In this document: piece by piece, positions 9,526 to 20,601 of the stretch
Layout: each line of letters begins with the position of its first letter
Numbering within the stretch: the first letter of the stretch is position 1
Origin: an uncultured Pseudomonas sp.
GTDB lineage: Bacteria > Pseudomonadota > Gammaproteobacteria > Pseudomonadales > Pseudomonadaceae
Assembly: GCF_913774235.1 (NCBI RefSeq)
Contig: NZ_CAJYDW010000016.1
Span: 186,001-250,000 of the forward strand
Direction of reading: 5' to 3'
DNA length: 64,000 nt
Notes under the pieces: generated by a model
Told to the model about the DNA's origin: nothing
What the model saw: the letters and a program-made list of their open reading frames with translations, nothing else
Database searches by the model: none
Made by a program: the position numbers and the translations under genes

Positions 9526-12500
9526 TCAGTCCAGCAGCTGGCGCAGCCGCCGCGCCAGGGCGTCGATCTGGAATGGCTTGGCGAGCGACGGTTCGCCGTT
9601 CGGGGTCGGGCGCTCGGCGTGACCGCTGACGAACAGCACTGGCAGTCTGGGCCAGCGCTCGCGTAGCCGGGCCGCCAGTTCGCCGCCATCCAGATCGGGC
9701 AGCCCGACATCGGTGATCAGCAGGTCATAGCGCAGGTCACCGTCGACCAGCGACAGCGCCGCCGAGGCGGTGGCCGCCGTGCGCACGCGATAGCCCAGCT
9801 CGCTGAGCATTTCCCGCAGTAGCAGCCGCACCGAGACATCGTCTTCCACCAGTAGCAGGCGTTCGCCACGACTCTGGGCGATGGCCGCCTGGGGTTCGTT
9901 GGCCGGTGCCTGGGTGGCCGGTTCGGCGCAGGGCAGCCAGAGACTGACGCGGGTGCCGGCACCGGGTGCGCTCTCCAGGCTGACGTGACCGCCCGACTGC
10001 TTGATGAAGCCATAGAGCATGGACAGGCCCAGGCCGGTGCCCTGGCCGATGGGCTTGGTGGTGAAGAAGGGATCGAAGGCGCGATCCACCACCTCCGCCG
10101 GCATGCCGCTGCCGGTGTCGGCGATGGTCAGGCGTACGTAGTCGCCAGCGGGCAGCTCGTGCTCGGCGGCCAGCTCGTCGAGGTGATCGAGGGCGGTTTC
10201 CAGGGCCAGGCGACCGCCTTCGGGCATGGCGTCGCGGGCGTTGATCACCAGATTCAGCAGGGCGTTCTCCAGCTGGTTGGTGTCGGTCCGGGCCGGCGGC
10301 AGGTTGGGCGCGAGACTGCTGCGCAGGCTGATGCGCTCGCCCAGGGTGCGCTGGAAGAGTTCTTCAAGGGACAGGATCAGGGCGTTGACGTCCACCGGAC
10401 GCGGGTCCAGGGTCTGCCGGCGGGCGAAGGCCAGCAGCCGATGGGTCAGGGCCGCGGCGCGGGTGGCGGACTGCTCGGCAGTGTCCAGGTAGCGCTGCAG
10501 GTTGTCGTGGCGGCCCTGGTCCAGGCGCCGCCGGAGCAATTCCAGGGAGCCGCTGATACCGGTGAGCAGGTTGTTGAAGTCGTGGGCGATACCGCCGGTG
10601 AGATGGCCGATGGCTTCCATCTTCTGCGCCTGACGCAGCGCCGCCTCAGCGTTCTGCAGGGCCAGGGAAGCCTCGTGCTCGGTGGTGATGTCGCGGCCGA
10701 AGACGTAGATGCGGCCGTCGTGATCGGCAGTGGCCTTCCACACCATGTGCCGCCAGTGACCGTCACGGGTACGCAGGCGACCGGGCAGGTCGCTGAGCAC
10801 CTCGCCCTGGCGCAAGGCCGCCAGCCGGGGGAATACCGGCTCATCCTCGGGATGCTCCAGCGCCGTGGGCGGCTGATGACGCAGCTCCTCGTCGTCCCAG
10901 CCCAGGGCACGACCCCAGGCCGGGTTGCGACTCAACCAGCGCTGGCCCTGGATCACCCCGAGCAGGTCGTCGGCCACCCGCCACATGCGGTCGCGTTCCA
11001 CGGTGCGCTCGTGGACCCGCTGTTCCAGCAACTCGGCCAGCCGGCGCAGGCGGTGCTCGGCCATGCGGATCTCGCTGACGTCGGTATGGACGCCCACCCA
11101 TTCGCGCACCACCCCGCCCTCGCGCACCGGCAGGGCGCGGACACTGAAGGTGCGCCACTGGTCGTCGCGGCAGCGCAGCCGGTGTTCGTCGTGGAAATCC
11201 AGCTGCTGCTGCACGGCCAGGCGCCAGCGCCGCAGGGTGCGCGGGGCGTCGTCGGGATGCACGGCGTCGATCCAGCCTTCCTGCTGGTACTGGGCGTAGC
11301 TCTGCCCGGTCAGGGTGCTCCAGGCGGGTTGCTCACCCAGCAGGTGGCCATTGGCATTGGTGGTCCAGACCACGCCCTGTACCGCTTCCACGGCGTTGCG
11401 GAAGCGCTGGTTGGACAGGTGGAGCGCCGCCTCGGCCTGCTTGCGCTGGGTGAGGTCGACCACCACCAGGCTCACCGACAGCGGCTGGCCGACCTCCGAT
11501 TGCAGGGGCGAGCCGTGCAGGCTGACCCACACCACCGAACCATCCGGGCGCTCGAAGCGTTGGTCCAGCTTGAAGCTCTCACCGCATTGACGCAGTACGT
11601 CGAGGCTGTGTTCGAGGGCGGCACGGTCGTCCGGATGAGTCTGGGCCTGCAGGGTCTGCTCCAGCACCCCGACCTCGTTGCGCCCGAGCAACTCGCAATA
11701 GCGCCGGTTGGCCAGCAGCAGCCGGCCGTGGGCGTCGGTCTGGCAGATACCCACGGCCGCCTGGTTGATCAAGCTGGCCAGGCGCGCGCTGTGCTCGCGC
11801 AGGGCGTTTTCCGCGTCGACCCGCTGTTGGACGTCGTCGAACAGGGTGACCGAGGCGATCACCTCGCCGCTGGCCGAACGTACAGGCGCGCTGGACACCT
11901 CCAGCAGGCGGATGCTGCCGTCCGGGCGGCGATAGCGCATCAACTCGGGCGGCACGGCTTGGCCACTGCGCAGGACGCGCACGGTGGGGTAGTCGTCTAC
12001 CGCATAGGGCTGGCCGTTGCCGTGCAGGGCTCCCACCGCCTGGTAGCGCTCGTCCAGCGTCTCCCCTTCCGGACATTTGCCGAGCAGCACGCTGACGCGG
12101 TCGTTGAGCATCACCGCCTTTTCGCTGCCCGCCTCGGTGATGGAGATACCCAGGGGTGCCTGTTGCAGCACGCTGGCCAGCAGGCCCTGTTCCAGCGACA
12201 GGCGTTGCTCGAGCTGGCGGACCTGCTCCTGCTGGCGCTGGCGTTCGAGCAGGGCGGCGAGCAGCAGGGCCAGTTGGTCGAGCAGCAAACGGGTGTCGGC
12301 GTCCATCGTGGCGCTGCTCAAGTGCAGGTAGCCTAGCGGTTGCGCCGTCGAGCCGAGGGCGAGCCGCAGCTCACCGGGTGGCGCCTCATTGGCTTCGGCG
12401 GCCAGTAAAAGGCGGGCCTGGGGATCGTTGGCCAACTCGCGCAGCGCCTGGGTGGCGCAGAGGCGCAGGGCGGCCAGGTCCGGGGTGCCGCTGAGTCGGC

Positions 12501-12912
12501 GTGACCACTCGCCCAAGGCCTGCAGGCGCTGCGGCAGATCCCGTTCGGCGCCGCGCCAGGTGGCGAAGCGGCCCCGACTCGGCGGTGCCTGCCAGACGTG
12601 CAGCAGCCAGCCCACGGTCACGCTCGCCCGCCGCAGGGGCACCAGGTGCAGGTCGAGGCGGACCAGTTGGCCGTCGCGATGACGCAGGCCCTGGGCCTGA
12701 CAGCGCTCCAGCAGCGCCAGCCACTGGTCGGCGGGTGGCTCCGGCACCAGTAGGCCGACGATGGCCTCACCGAGCTTGTCCTCGACCGTCCAGCCGAGCA
12801 GCCGGGCAACCTCCGGACACCACTGGGCGATCCGACCCTCGGCGGTCAGGGTGATCAGCGCCGTGTCCGTGGCGGTATCGAGCAGGCTGGCGAGGGGGCT
12901 GGAAATAGGCAT
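9526..12912 (-). CDS. Multi-PAS hybrid sensor histidine kinase
   Basis: 1128-aa hybrid kinase with no obvious membrane segment. Several PAS/PAC repeats fill roughly residues 1-740; PAC-type endings such as RRPDGSIRLLEVSS and FERPDGSVVWVSLHG are clear. The HisKA segment GGIAHDFNN carries His777. The ATPase domain has the N-box NLVINARDAMPEGG and G-boxes DTGSGM and GTGLGLSM. A C-terminal receiver (about 1015-1128) has the acceptor Asp1068 in LLITDVGLPD and the conserved Lys in LAKPF. ATG 12912 is preferred; TTG 12945 adds 11 residues without a better ribosome site. No response regulator lies nearby, so signal and output are unknown. It faces tsaC tail to tail. Confidence 0.93.
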   Translation of the reverse strand: MPISSPLASLLDTATDTALITLTAEGRIAQWCPEVARLLGWTVEDKLGEAIVGLLVPEPPADQWLALLERCQAQGLRHRDGQLVRLDLHLVPLRRASVTVGWLLHVWQAPPSRGRFATWRGAERDLPQRLQALGEWSRRLSGTPDLAALRLCATQALRELANDPQARLLLAAEANEAPPGELRLALGSTAQPLGYLHLSSATMDADTRLLLDQLALLLAALLERQRQQEQVRQLEQRLSLEQGLLASVLQQAPLGISITEAGSEKAVMLNDRVSVLLGKCPEGETLDERYQAVGALHGNGQPYAVDDYPTVRVLRSGQAVPPELMRYRRPDGSIRLLEVSSAPVRSASGEVIASVTLFDDVQQRVDAENALREHSARLASLINQAAVGICQTDAHGRLLLANRRYCELLGRNEVGVLEQTLQAQTHPDDRAALEHSLDVLRQCGESFKLDQRFERPDGSVVWVSLHGSPLQSEVGQPLSVSLVVVDLTQRKQAEAALHLSNQRFRNAVEAVQGVVWTTNANGHLLGEQPAWSTLTGQSYAQYQQEGWIDAVHPDDAPRTLRRWRLAVQQQLDFHDEHRLRCRDDQWRTFSVRALPVREGGVVREWVGVHTDVSEIRMAEHRLRRLAELLEQRVHERTVERDRMWRVADDLLGVIQGQRWLSRNPAWGRALGWDDEELRHQPPTALEHPEDEPVFPRLAALRQGEVLSDLPGRLRTRDGHWRHMVWKATADHDGRIYVFGRDITTEHEASLALQNAEAALRQAQKMEAIGHLTGGIAHDFNNLLTGISGSLELLRRRLDQGRHDNLQRYLDTAEQSATRAAALTHRLLAFARRQTLDPRPVDVNALILSLEELFQRTLGERISLRSSLAPNLPPARTDTNQLENALLNLVINARDAMPEGGRLALETALDHLDELAAEHELPAGDYVRLTIADTGSGMPAEVVDRAFDPFFTTKPIGQGTGLGLSMLYGFIKQSGGHVSLESAPGAGTRVSLWLPCAEPATQAPANEPQAAIAQSRGERLLLVEDDVSVRLLLREMLSELGYRVRTAATASAALSLVDGDLRYDLLITDVGLPDLDGGELAARLRERWPRLPVLFVSGHAERPTPNGEPSLAKPFQIDALARRLRQLLD

Positions 12913-13065
12913 GGCAAGAGCAGCGATCCGGCCGAGGCGTGGCAAGGCGTCGAGTTCGAAGCGACTCGACTGTCCGAGATAGACCGATGTTTACCCCCGA
13001 CGTGCCGCTTTGCTCGCGGAAACTTAATGGCCGTCACGATTTGCCCGGAATAGGCGTGCCGATGA

Positions 13066-15105
<2,040 letters not shown>

Positions 15106-15110
15106 TCTCC

Positions 15111-15926
15111 ATGGATCGCTACGCCGTCTTCGGCAACCCCATCGCCCACAGCAAGTCGCCGCTGATCCACAGCCTGTTCGCCGACCAGACCGGTCAGCGG
15201 CTGCACTACGGTCCGCTGCTGGCGCCGCTGGACGGCTTCGCCGAGAGCGCCCGCAGCTTCTTCCAGAGCGGCCTGGGTGCCAACGTCACGGTGCCTTTCA
15301 AGGAAGAGGCCTATCGGCTGTGCGACGAACTCACTCCTCGTGCACGCCGCGCCGGGGCGGTGAACACCCTGAAACGTCAGGCGGATGGCCGCCTGTTGGG
15401 CGACAACACCGACGGCGCCGGCCTGGTGCGCGATCTCACCGTCAATGCCGGTCTGCAACTGGAGGGCCGGCGGGTCCTGGTGCTGGGCGCCGGTGGTGCC
15501 GTGCGCGGGGTGCTGGAGCCGCTGCTGGCCTGCAAGCCGGGGCAACTGGTGCTGGCCAACCGCACCGAGCTCAAGGCGGTACAGCTGGCGCGGGAATTCG
15601 TCGAGCTGGGCGTCATCGAGGTGGCCGCCTTCTCTACCCTGAGAGAGCCCTTCGACGTCATCATCAACGGCACCTCGGCCAGCCTCGGCGGGGGGCGTCC
15701 GCCGATCTCCGAAGCGGTGATCGGTCCGCAGACGGTGACCTACGACATGATGTACGGCAAGGACCTCACTCCCTTCAACCGCTGGGCCCTGGACGAAGGC
15801 GCCTTCCACAGCCTGGACGGCCTGGGCATGCTGGTGGAGCAGGCCGCCGAGGCCTTCGAACTCTGGCGCGGGGTGCGGCCGGACGGGGCGCCGGTGCTGG
15901 CGGAGTTAAGGCGGCAGTTGGGATAG
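15111..15926 (+). CDS. aroE: Shikimate dehydrogenase (NADP+)
   Basis: 271-aa enzyme reducing 3-dehydroshikimate in aromatic amino-acid biosynthesis. The substrate-binding N-terminal domain shows [12 protein letters not shown] and [10 protein letters not shown] (catalytic Lys), then [13 protein letters not shown]. The NADP domain carries [12 protein letters not shown] with the NRT motif (ANRTELK) typical of AroE. It follows hemF by 5 bp. Downstream begins a REP-containing gap. Confidence 0.97.
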   Translation: MDRYAVFGNPIAHSKSPLIHSLFADQTGQRLHYGPLLAPLDGFAESARSFFQSGLGANVTVPFKEEAYRLCDELTPRARRAGAVNTLKRQADGRLLGDNTDGAGLVRDLTVNAGLQLEGRRVLVLGAGGAVRGVLEPLLACKPGQLVLANRTELKAVQLAREFVELGVIEVAAFSTLREPFDVIINGTSASLGGGRPPISEAVIGPQTVTYDMMYGKDLTPFNRWALDEGAFHSLDGLGMLVEQAAEAFELWRGVRPDGAPVLAELRRQLG

Positions 15927-16021
15927 GCCCGCGACGCTGTTGGACTTCGCTGCGCTCAGCGCAACCTACGGGCGTTTGCGGCCCTGGTGGGCCGCCGCTG
16001 CAGCCGCTGCTAGGGACTTCA

Positions 16022-16086
16022 ATCGCGGCCATGGGCCGCTCCTACGGGTATGGATAGGGCCTGTAGGAGCAGCCCATGGCTGCGAT
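16022..16086. repeat. Paired inverted REP sequences (copy 1)
   Basis: Two 24-bp REP units in head-to-head arrangement. The left (16022-16045) begins ATCGCGGCCATGGGCCGCTC and the right (16063-16086) is its inverse with two mismatches, separated by 17 bp. The same pair occurs near 17.1 kb and 43.7 kb. This is a Pseudomonas-type BIME that could form a cruciform or a long RNA hairpin after aroE. No REP-associated transposase gene is in the window. Confidence 0.85.
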
Positions 16087-16141
16087 CAGCCTGGTAGATT
16101 GGGCTAAGGCCGCCTTATCACCGAAGCCCAACACCCAGGAG

Positions 16142-16567
16142 TCAGCATGGGTGCAGCGGCGGGCTTCTTCGCGCGGCGGGTGACACCGGCCACGCCTGGG
16201 CTATACCGAAGCCGATTTCGAAGACCAGGAACCCCGCCAGCAAGGGGCTGGCGCCCTGGTACAGGGCCCAGGCCTGCCAGAGGGCGAACAGGCCTCTGGC
16301 CACGGCATCGTAGCGTCCCAACAGCAGCGACGGCCTGACCAGGCGCAGCACGGACCAGACGCACACCAGGGAGCCGAGCAGATTGCCCAGCAGCAGGGCT
16401 TCCGGAGGGAACACCGGCAGCGCGGCGAAGCCCAGCCACTGGCCCAGGGCGTCGAGTTGCCTCAGCAGCCAGGCAAGACTCCAGGGGGTGGCGAAGGGTG
16501 CGGTGACCAGCAGATCATAGAGGGCGCTGGCGCGGACCAGCCGCAGATAGACAGAGCGATTCCACAT
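16142..16567 (-). CDS. Small multi-pass membrane protein, likely MerR-regulated
   Basis: 141-aa hydrophobic protein with three or four predicted membrane helices (the FATPWSLAWLLRQL region, the PPEALLLGNLLGSLVCVWSVL region and the PLLAGFLVFEIGFGIA region). I do not recognise a characterised family. It is divergent from the MerR gene at 16639, and a perfect dyad inside an unusually long promoter spacer lies upstream (16604-16627), so it is very likely the target of that regulator. The 3' end lies against REP copy 1. Confidence 0.7.
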   Translation of the reverse strand: MWNRSVYLRLVRASALYDLLVTAPFATPWSLAWLLRQLDALGQWLGFAALPVFPPEALLLGNLLGSLVCVWSVLRLVRPSLLLGRYDAVARGLFALWQAWALYQGASPLLAGFLVFEIGFGIAQAWPVSPAARRSPPLHPC

Positions 16568-16597
16568 GGACGGACTTCCTTGAACGAGAGGAAGGCC

Positions 16598-16629
16598 AGT
16601 GTCGACCCTGGAGTAAGGTCCAGGGTCAA
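16598..16629 (-). promoter_or_regulatory. MerR-type operator in a long-spacer promoter
   Basis: Perfect 8-bp dyad: GACCCTGG at 16604-16611 and CCAGGGTC at 16620-16627 around an 8-bp centre. On the minus strand a -35-like TTGACC (16624-16629) and a weak -10-like GACACT (16598-16603) flank it with a 20-bp spacer. An over-long spacer occupied by a dyad is the hallmark of MerR-activated promoters, and the arms resemble CadR/PbrR-type operators. It would drive the membrane protein at 16567 and allow autoregulation of the merR-like gene. Confidence 0.65.
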
Positions 16630-16638
16630 GGAGAACGG

Positions 16639-16989
16639 ATGCGTATCGGTACCCTCGCCCAGGCCACCGGCCTGAGTCGCGACACCCTGAGATTCTACGA
16701 GCGGCAGGGACTGCTCACGGCCCACCGTCGAGCCAATGGCTATCGCGACTATCCGCCCGAGGCCGTGGAGTGGCTGGGCTACCTGCGTACCGCCCAGCGG
16801 CTGGGCTTCAGCCTGCAGGAGATCGCTGCCAATCTCGCAGAGGTCGAGCGCGCCGCCGATCCCGATGCCTACCTGAAAGGATTGCTGCGCGACAAGGTGG
16901 CGGTGATTGAGGCGCGTATCGAGGAATTGCGGGTCCTGCGTCAGACGCTTCATGCGCGGATCGGGGAGTCTTGTCCGCTGCGGGGTTAG
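16639..16989 (+). CDS. MerR-family transcriptional regulator
   Basis: 116-aa regulator. The N-terminal winged helix (MRIGTLAQATGLSRDTLRFY, residues 1-20, then ERQGLL) is classic MerR, followed by a dimerisation coiled coil (about 75-110). The effector-binding tail is very short; one cysteine (Cys112 in ESCPLRG) is the only candidate thiol, so the three-cysteine metal site of CadR/PbrR is absent. ATG 16639 follows AAGGAGA. It probably controls the divergent membrane-protein gene; the inducer is unknown. Confidence 0.88.
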   Translation: MRIGTLAQATGLSRDTLRFYERQGLLTAHRRANGYRDYPPEAVEWLGYLRTAQRLGFSLQEIAANLAEVERAADPDAYLKGLLRDKVAVIEARIEELRVLRQTLHARIGESCPLRG

Positions 16990-17079
16990 CGGCTCTGGGC
17001 GTGTTGGGCTTCGATGGTGGAAATATCTCAGTCCAACGCAGGGCCATTCGCTGTCGTGGCGTTTGCCGATGGGGCTCTA

Positions 17080-17143
17080 ATCGCGGCCATGGGCCGCTCC
17101 TACGGCTACGAGCTAATCTGTAGGAGCGGCCCATGGCCGCGAT
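17080..17143. repeat. Paired inverted REP sequences (copy 2)
   Basis: Left unit 17080-17103 and right unit 17120-17143 are perfect inverted copies of the REP seen at 16022 and 43652, separated by 16 bp. A further partial unit (CATGGCCGCGATCGG) follows near 17190. Together they fill most of the roughly 285-bp gap between the merR-like gene and the gamma-carbonic anhydrase gene. No other feature is seen in that gap. Confidence 0.87.
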
Positions 17144-17274
17144 CAGCAAAACGCCAAAGCTCATCGGGAGTGGCCGCATCGGCGGACCGTCATGGCCGCG
17201 ATCGGATGCTCCACGGATGGCCTTGGGTTGAACACCGCGAAACCCAACTGATGTGGGCGCCGAAAAGACTACCG

Positions 17275-17826
17275 CTAAGCCCCCTCCTCCCCATACCCCT
17301 CGGCCAGATGCTGGTCCTTGAGCTTCACGTAGTTGCCGGCGCTGTAGGTGAAGAAGGCCCGCTCCTTATCCTCCAGCGGGCGGATCTGCTTGACTGGGCG
17401 GCCGACGTAGAGGTGGCCGCTTTCCAGCCGCTTGCCCGGCGGGACCAGGCTGCCGGCGCCGATCACTACATCGTCTTCCACCACCGCGCCGTCCATGACG
17501 ATGCTGCCCATGCCCACCAGCACCCGGTCGCCGATGCTGCAGCCATGCAGGGTCACCTGGTGGCCGACGGTGACGTCGTCGCCGATCAGCAAGGGATAGC
17601 CGTCCGGATTGAAGGGCCCCGCGTGGGTGATGTGCAGCACGCTGCCGTCCTGGATGCTGGTACGGGCGCCGATGCGGATGAGGTGCATGTCACCGCGGAT
17701 CACCGTCAGCGGCCAGACTGAGCTGTCTGCGCCGAGCTCGACATCGCCGAGCACCACAGCGGTGGCATCGACGAAGGCGCGCTCGCCGAGTTGCGGGGTC
17801 TTACCCTGGAAGGTCCTTATGGTCAC
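17275..17826 (-). CDS. Gamma-class carbonic anhydrase-like hexapeptide-repeat protein (YrdA/PaaY family)
   Basis: 183-aa left-handed beta-helix protein with repeated hexapeptides (VVLGDVELGADSSVWPL, LLIGDDVTVGHQVTLHGCSI). The three histidine zinc ligands of gamma-CA proteins appear present: one in VLHIT, and in HQVTLHGC the HxxxxH pair. Whether it hydrates CO2 or acts on thioesters cannot be told. The start is GTG 17826. It is divergent from prlC, as in the PA0066/PA0067 pair. Confidence 0.9.
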   Translation of the reverse strand: MTIRTFQGKTPQLGERAFVDATAVVLGDVELGADSSVWPLTVIRGDMHLIRIGARTSIQDGSVLHITHAGPFNPDGYPLLIGDDVTVGHQVTLHGCSIGDRVLVGMGSIVMDGAVVEDDVVIGAGSLVPPGKRLESGHLYVGRPVKQIRPLEDKERAFFTYSAGNYVKLKDQHLAEGYGEEGA

Positions 17827-17918
17827 GATAGATACCTTTTCTCGTCGGAAGGGTCTTGAGACCTATTAGGATGGGCACCATATAGACCTGTCAAAGCCAT
17901 CGCCCCGAGGGGAACGCC

Positions 17919-19967
17919 GTGAGCGCCAGCAATCCGCTGCTTCAGTCCTACGACCTGCCGCCCTTTTCCGCCATCAAGCCCGAGCATGTCGAGCCGGCCA
18001 TCGACACCGTTCTCGCCGAGAACCGCGCCGCCCTGGCCAAGCTGCTTGAGACCCAGAAGGAGCACCCCACCTGGGCCGGCCTGGTGCTGGCGATGGACGA
18101 GCTGAACGATCGCCTGGGCCAGGCCTGGAGTCCCATCGGCCATCTCAATGCCGTGTGCAACAGCCCCGAGCTGCGCGCCGCCTACGAGGCCTGCCTGCCC
18201 AAGCTGTCGGCCTACTCCACCGAGATCGGCCAGAACAAGGACCTCTTCCAGGCCTACAGCCGTTTGGCCGAGAGCGAGGAAGCCAAGGGCTTCGACGTCG
18301 GCCAGAAGACCACCCTGGAACACGCCCTGCGCGACTTCCGGCTGTCCGGCATCGACCTGCCGCCGGCCGAGCAGCAGCGCTACGCCGCCATCCAGGCGCG
18401 CAAGTCCGAGTTGGGCAGCAAGTTCTCCAACCAGTTGCTCGACGCGACGCAAGCCTGGACCAAGCACCTCACCGACGAAGCGGCCCTGGCTGGCCTGCCG
18501 GAATCGGCCAAGGCGCAACTGGCCGCCGCCGCCCAGGCCAAGGAGCTGGACGGCTGGCTGGTGACCCTGGAATTCCCCAGCTACTACGCGGTGATGACCT
18601 ACGCCGACGATCGCGCCCTGCGCGAAGAGGTCTATGCCGCCTATGCCACCCGCGCCTCCGAGCAGGGCCCCAATGCCGGCCAGTTCGACAACGGCCCGGT
18701 AATGGAAGAGCTGCTCGACCTGCGTCAGGAGCTGGCCCAGCTGCTGGGCTACGCCAACTATGCCGAGCTGTCCCTGGCCACCAAGATGGCCGAGAGCAGC
18801 GACCAGGTGCTGGGTTTCCTGCGAGACCTCGCCGTGCGCTCCAAGCCCTTCGCCCAGCGTGACCTGGAGGAACTGCGCGCCTTCGCCGCCGAACAGGGCG
18901 TACAGGATCTGCAGAGCTGGGACACCGGCTACTTCGCCGAGAAACTGCGCCAGCAACGCTATGCGCTATCCCAGGAAGAGGTGCGCGCCTGGTTCCCGGT
19001 GGACAAGGTGCTCTCCGGCCTCTTCGCCACGGTGCAGAAACTCTATGGCATCGAGATCGCCGAGCTGCGCGACTTCGAGAAGTGGCACCCCGACGTGCGG
19101 CTGTTCGAGATCAAGGAGAACGGCACCTCCATCGGCCGCTTCTACTTCGATCTCTATGCCCGCGCCAACAAGCGTGGCGGTGCCTGGATGGACGGCGCCC
19201 GCGACAAGCGCCGCGATGCCCAGGGCAAACTGATCGATCCGGTGGCCTACCTGGTGTGCAACTTCACCCCGGCCAGCCCCGGCAAGCCGGCGCTGCTCAC
19301 CCATGACGAGGTGACCACCCTCTTCCACGAATTCGGCCACGGCCTGCACCATCTGCTGACCCGCGTCGAGCACGCCAGCGTCTCCGGAATCAATGGCGTG
19401 GCCTGGGATGCGGTGGAGCTGCCCAGTCAGTTCATGGAGAACTGGTGCTGGGAGCCCGAGGGCCTGGCGCTGATCTCCGGTCACTACGAGACCGGCGAGC
19501 CACTGCCCCAGGAACTGCTGGACAAGATGCTGGCGGCGAAGAACTTCCAGTCCGGCCTGATGATGCTGCGCCAGCTGGAATTCTCGCTGTTCGACTTCGA
19601 GCTGCACGCCACCCATGGCGACGGTCGCAGCGTACGCGAGGTGCTGGAAGGCATCCGCGACGAGATCTCGGTGGTGCGTCCGCCAGCCTACAACCGCTTC
19701 CCCAACAGTTTCGCGCACATCTTCGCCGGCGGTTATGCGGCGGGTTACTACAGCTACAAGTGGGCTGAGGTGCTGTCCGCCGATGCCTTCGCCAAGTTCG
19801 AGGAAGAAGGCGTGTTCAACCCGGAGACCGGGCGAGCCTTCCGCGAAGCCATCCTGGCCCGTGGCGGTTCCCAGGCGCCCATGGTGCTGTTCGTCGACTT
19901 CCGCGGTCGCGAGCCCAGCATCGACGCCCTGCTCCGCCATTCCGGGCTGAGCGAGGAGGCGGCGTGA
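17919..19967 (+). CDS. prlC: Oligopeptidase A (M3 metallopeptidase)
   Basis: 682-aa cytosolic zinc endopeptidase that degrades oligopeptides and cleaved signal peptides. The zinc motif HEFGH is at residues 470-474 within TTLFHEFGHGLHHL, with the downstream Glu ligand region GVAWDAVELPSQFMENW. Full family length. The GTG 17919 start follows GAGGGGA. It overlaps yheV in GTGA, indicating translational coupling. Confidence 0.97.
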   Translation: MSASNPLLQSYDLPPFSAIKPEHVEPAIDTVLAENRAALAKLLETQKEHPTWAGLVLAMDELNDRLGQAWSPIGHLNAVCNSPELRAAYEACLPKLSAYSTEIGQNKDLFQAYSRLAESEEAKGFDVGQKTTLEHALRDFRLSGIDLPPAEQQRYAAIQARKSELGSKFSNQLLDATQAWTKHLTDEAALAGLPESAKAQLAAAAQAKELDGWLVTLEFPSYYAVMTYADDRALREEVYAAYATRASEQGPNAGQFDNGPVMEELLDLRQELAQLLGYANYAELSLATKMAESSDQVLGFLRDLAVRSKPFAQRDLEELRAFAAEQGVQDLQSWDTGYFAEKLRQQRYALSQEEVRAWFPVDKVLSGLFATVQKLYGIEIAELRDFEKWHPDVRLFEIKENGTSIGRFYFDLYARANKRGGAWMDGARDKRRDAQGKLIDPVAYLVCNFTPASPGKPALLTHDEVTTLFHEFGHGLHHLLTRVEHASVSGINGVAWDAVELPSQFMENWCWEPEGLALISGHYETGEPLPQELLDKMLAAKNFQSGLMMLRQLEFSLFDFELHATHGDGRSVREVLEGIRDEISVVRPPAYNRFPNSFAHIFAGGYAAGYYSYKWAEVLSADAFAKFEEEGVFNPETGRAFREAILARGGSQAPMVLFVDFRGREPSIDALLRHSGLSEEAA

Positions 19968-20236
19968 GCGAGCCGATCCGCAAGAGGTTCATCGCCGGGG
20001 CCGTGTGCCCGGCGTGCCAGGCGCAGGACACCCTGAAGATGTGGACCCAGGACGGTACGCCCCATCGTGAGTGCCTGTCCTGCGGCTACAGCGATACCCT
20101 GGACGAGCGCGGCAATTCCGTTCCCAAGGAATTGCCGACGCGGGTCAATATTAGCGCGCTCAAGCCCAAGAAGCCCGATCCCAAGGTGCAGGCCGTGCAA
20201 TTCTTTCCCAATCCCAAGCTGAAGAAGCCGGACTAG
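19964..20236 (+). CDS. yheV: YheV-family zinc-ribbon protein
   Basis: 90-aa protein with a four-cysteine zinc ribbon (VCPACQA at 14-20 and CLSCG near 37-41) and a basic, proline-rich C-terminal tail. The role is unknown; such small ribbons often bind nucleic acid or partner proteins. GTG 19964 overlaps the prlC stop by 4 bp, so it is the second gene of a prlC-yheV operon, as at PA0067-PA0068. Confidence 0.87.
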   Translation: MSEPIRKRFIAGAVCPACQAQDTLKMWTQDGTPHRECLSCGYSDTLDERGNSVPKELPTRVNISALKPKKPDPKVQAVQFFPNPKLKKPD

Positions 20237-20255
20237 CGGCACGCCAGCCTGTGAA

Positions 20256-20293
20256 GACCGCGCCCGGTCCCTGACTCGGCGTGGTTTTTTTTT
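20256..20293 (+). terminator. Possible rho-independent terminator after yheV
   Basis: Short hairpin GACCG/CGGTC (20256-20260 and 20265-20269) with a 4-nt loop, followed 15 nt later by a run of nine T (20285-20293). The distance to the T-run is greater than ideal, and a second weak pairing (CTGAC/GTCAG) brackets the T-run, so the exact fold is uncertain. Confidence 0.4.
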
Positions 20294-20372
20294 GTCAGAA
20301 CCTCGGCAAGCCGTCCAGAAAAAGCAGGATGGGTCGCAGAAAACCGACTCGAAAAGGCTGGGGTCCAAAAGG

Positions 20373-20510
20373 TTATCCACAAAAACTCAATTCGTTAGCC
20401 AGCCGATCATCTTTTTAATGCATTGATAAATAACGGTTTTTAACGATACGTTAGACGGGTCAGGATATATTCCAAAGAGTTATACCGCTTTTGTCCCGGA
20501 TTTATCCACA
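20373..20510 (+). other. Two perfect DnaA boxes in AT-rich intergenic DNA
   Basis: TTATCCACA occurs at 20373-20381 and again, in the same orientation, at 20502-20510. They lie in a 365-bp gene-free gap that is clearly more AT-rich than the neighbouring genes (e.g. TTTTTAATGCATTGATAAAT). Apart from the possible terminator and these boxes I see nothing else here. They could regulate the CigR-like gene downstream or bind DnaA passively. Confidence 0.6.
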
Positions 20511-20601
20511 GGGTCAGAGGTCTGGAAATGACTCGGGAGTCTTTGTCACTGAACCGCGATCCAAAGCTGCAAGGCGTTCGTTCATCGTTCGAGGAGGCTC
20601 C

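Noticed and set aside
9985-12336. 783-codon open frame on the plus strand
   Set aside because: It lies entirely antisense to the hybrid kinase, whose motifs are unmistakable; the plus-strand product is Gly/Gln/Ala-rich with no domain pattern. Long antisense frames are common at this GC content.
17014-17721. 235-codon plus-strand frame over the REP pair and gamma-carbonic anhydrase
   Set aside because: It translates the REP units and the reverse of the carbonic-anhydrase-like gene; no protein family pattern.
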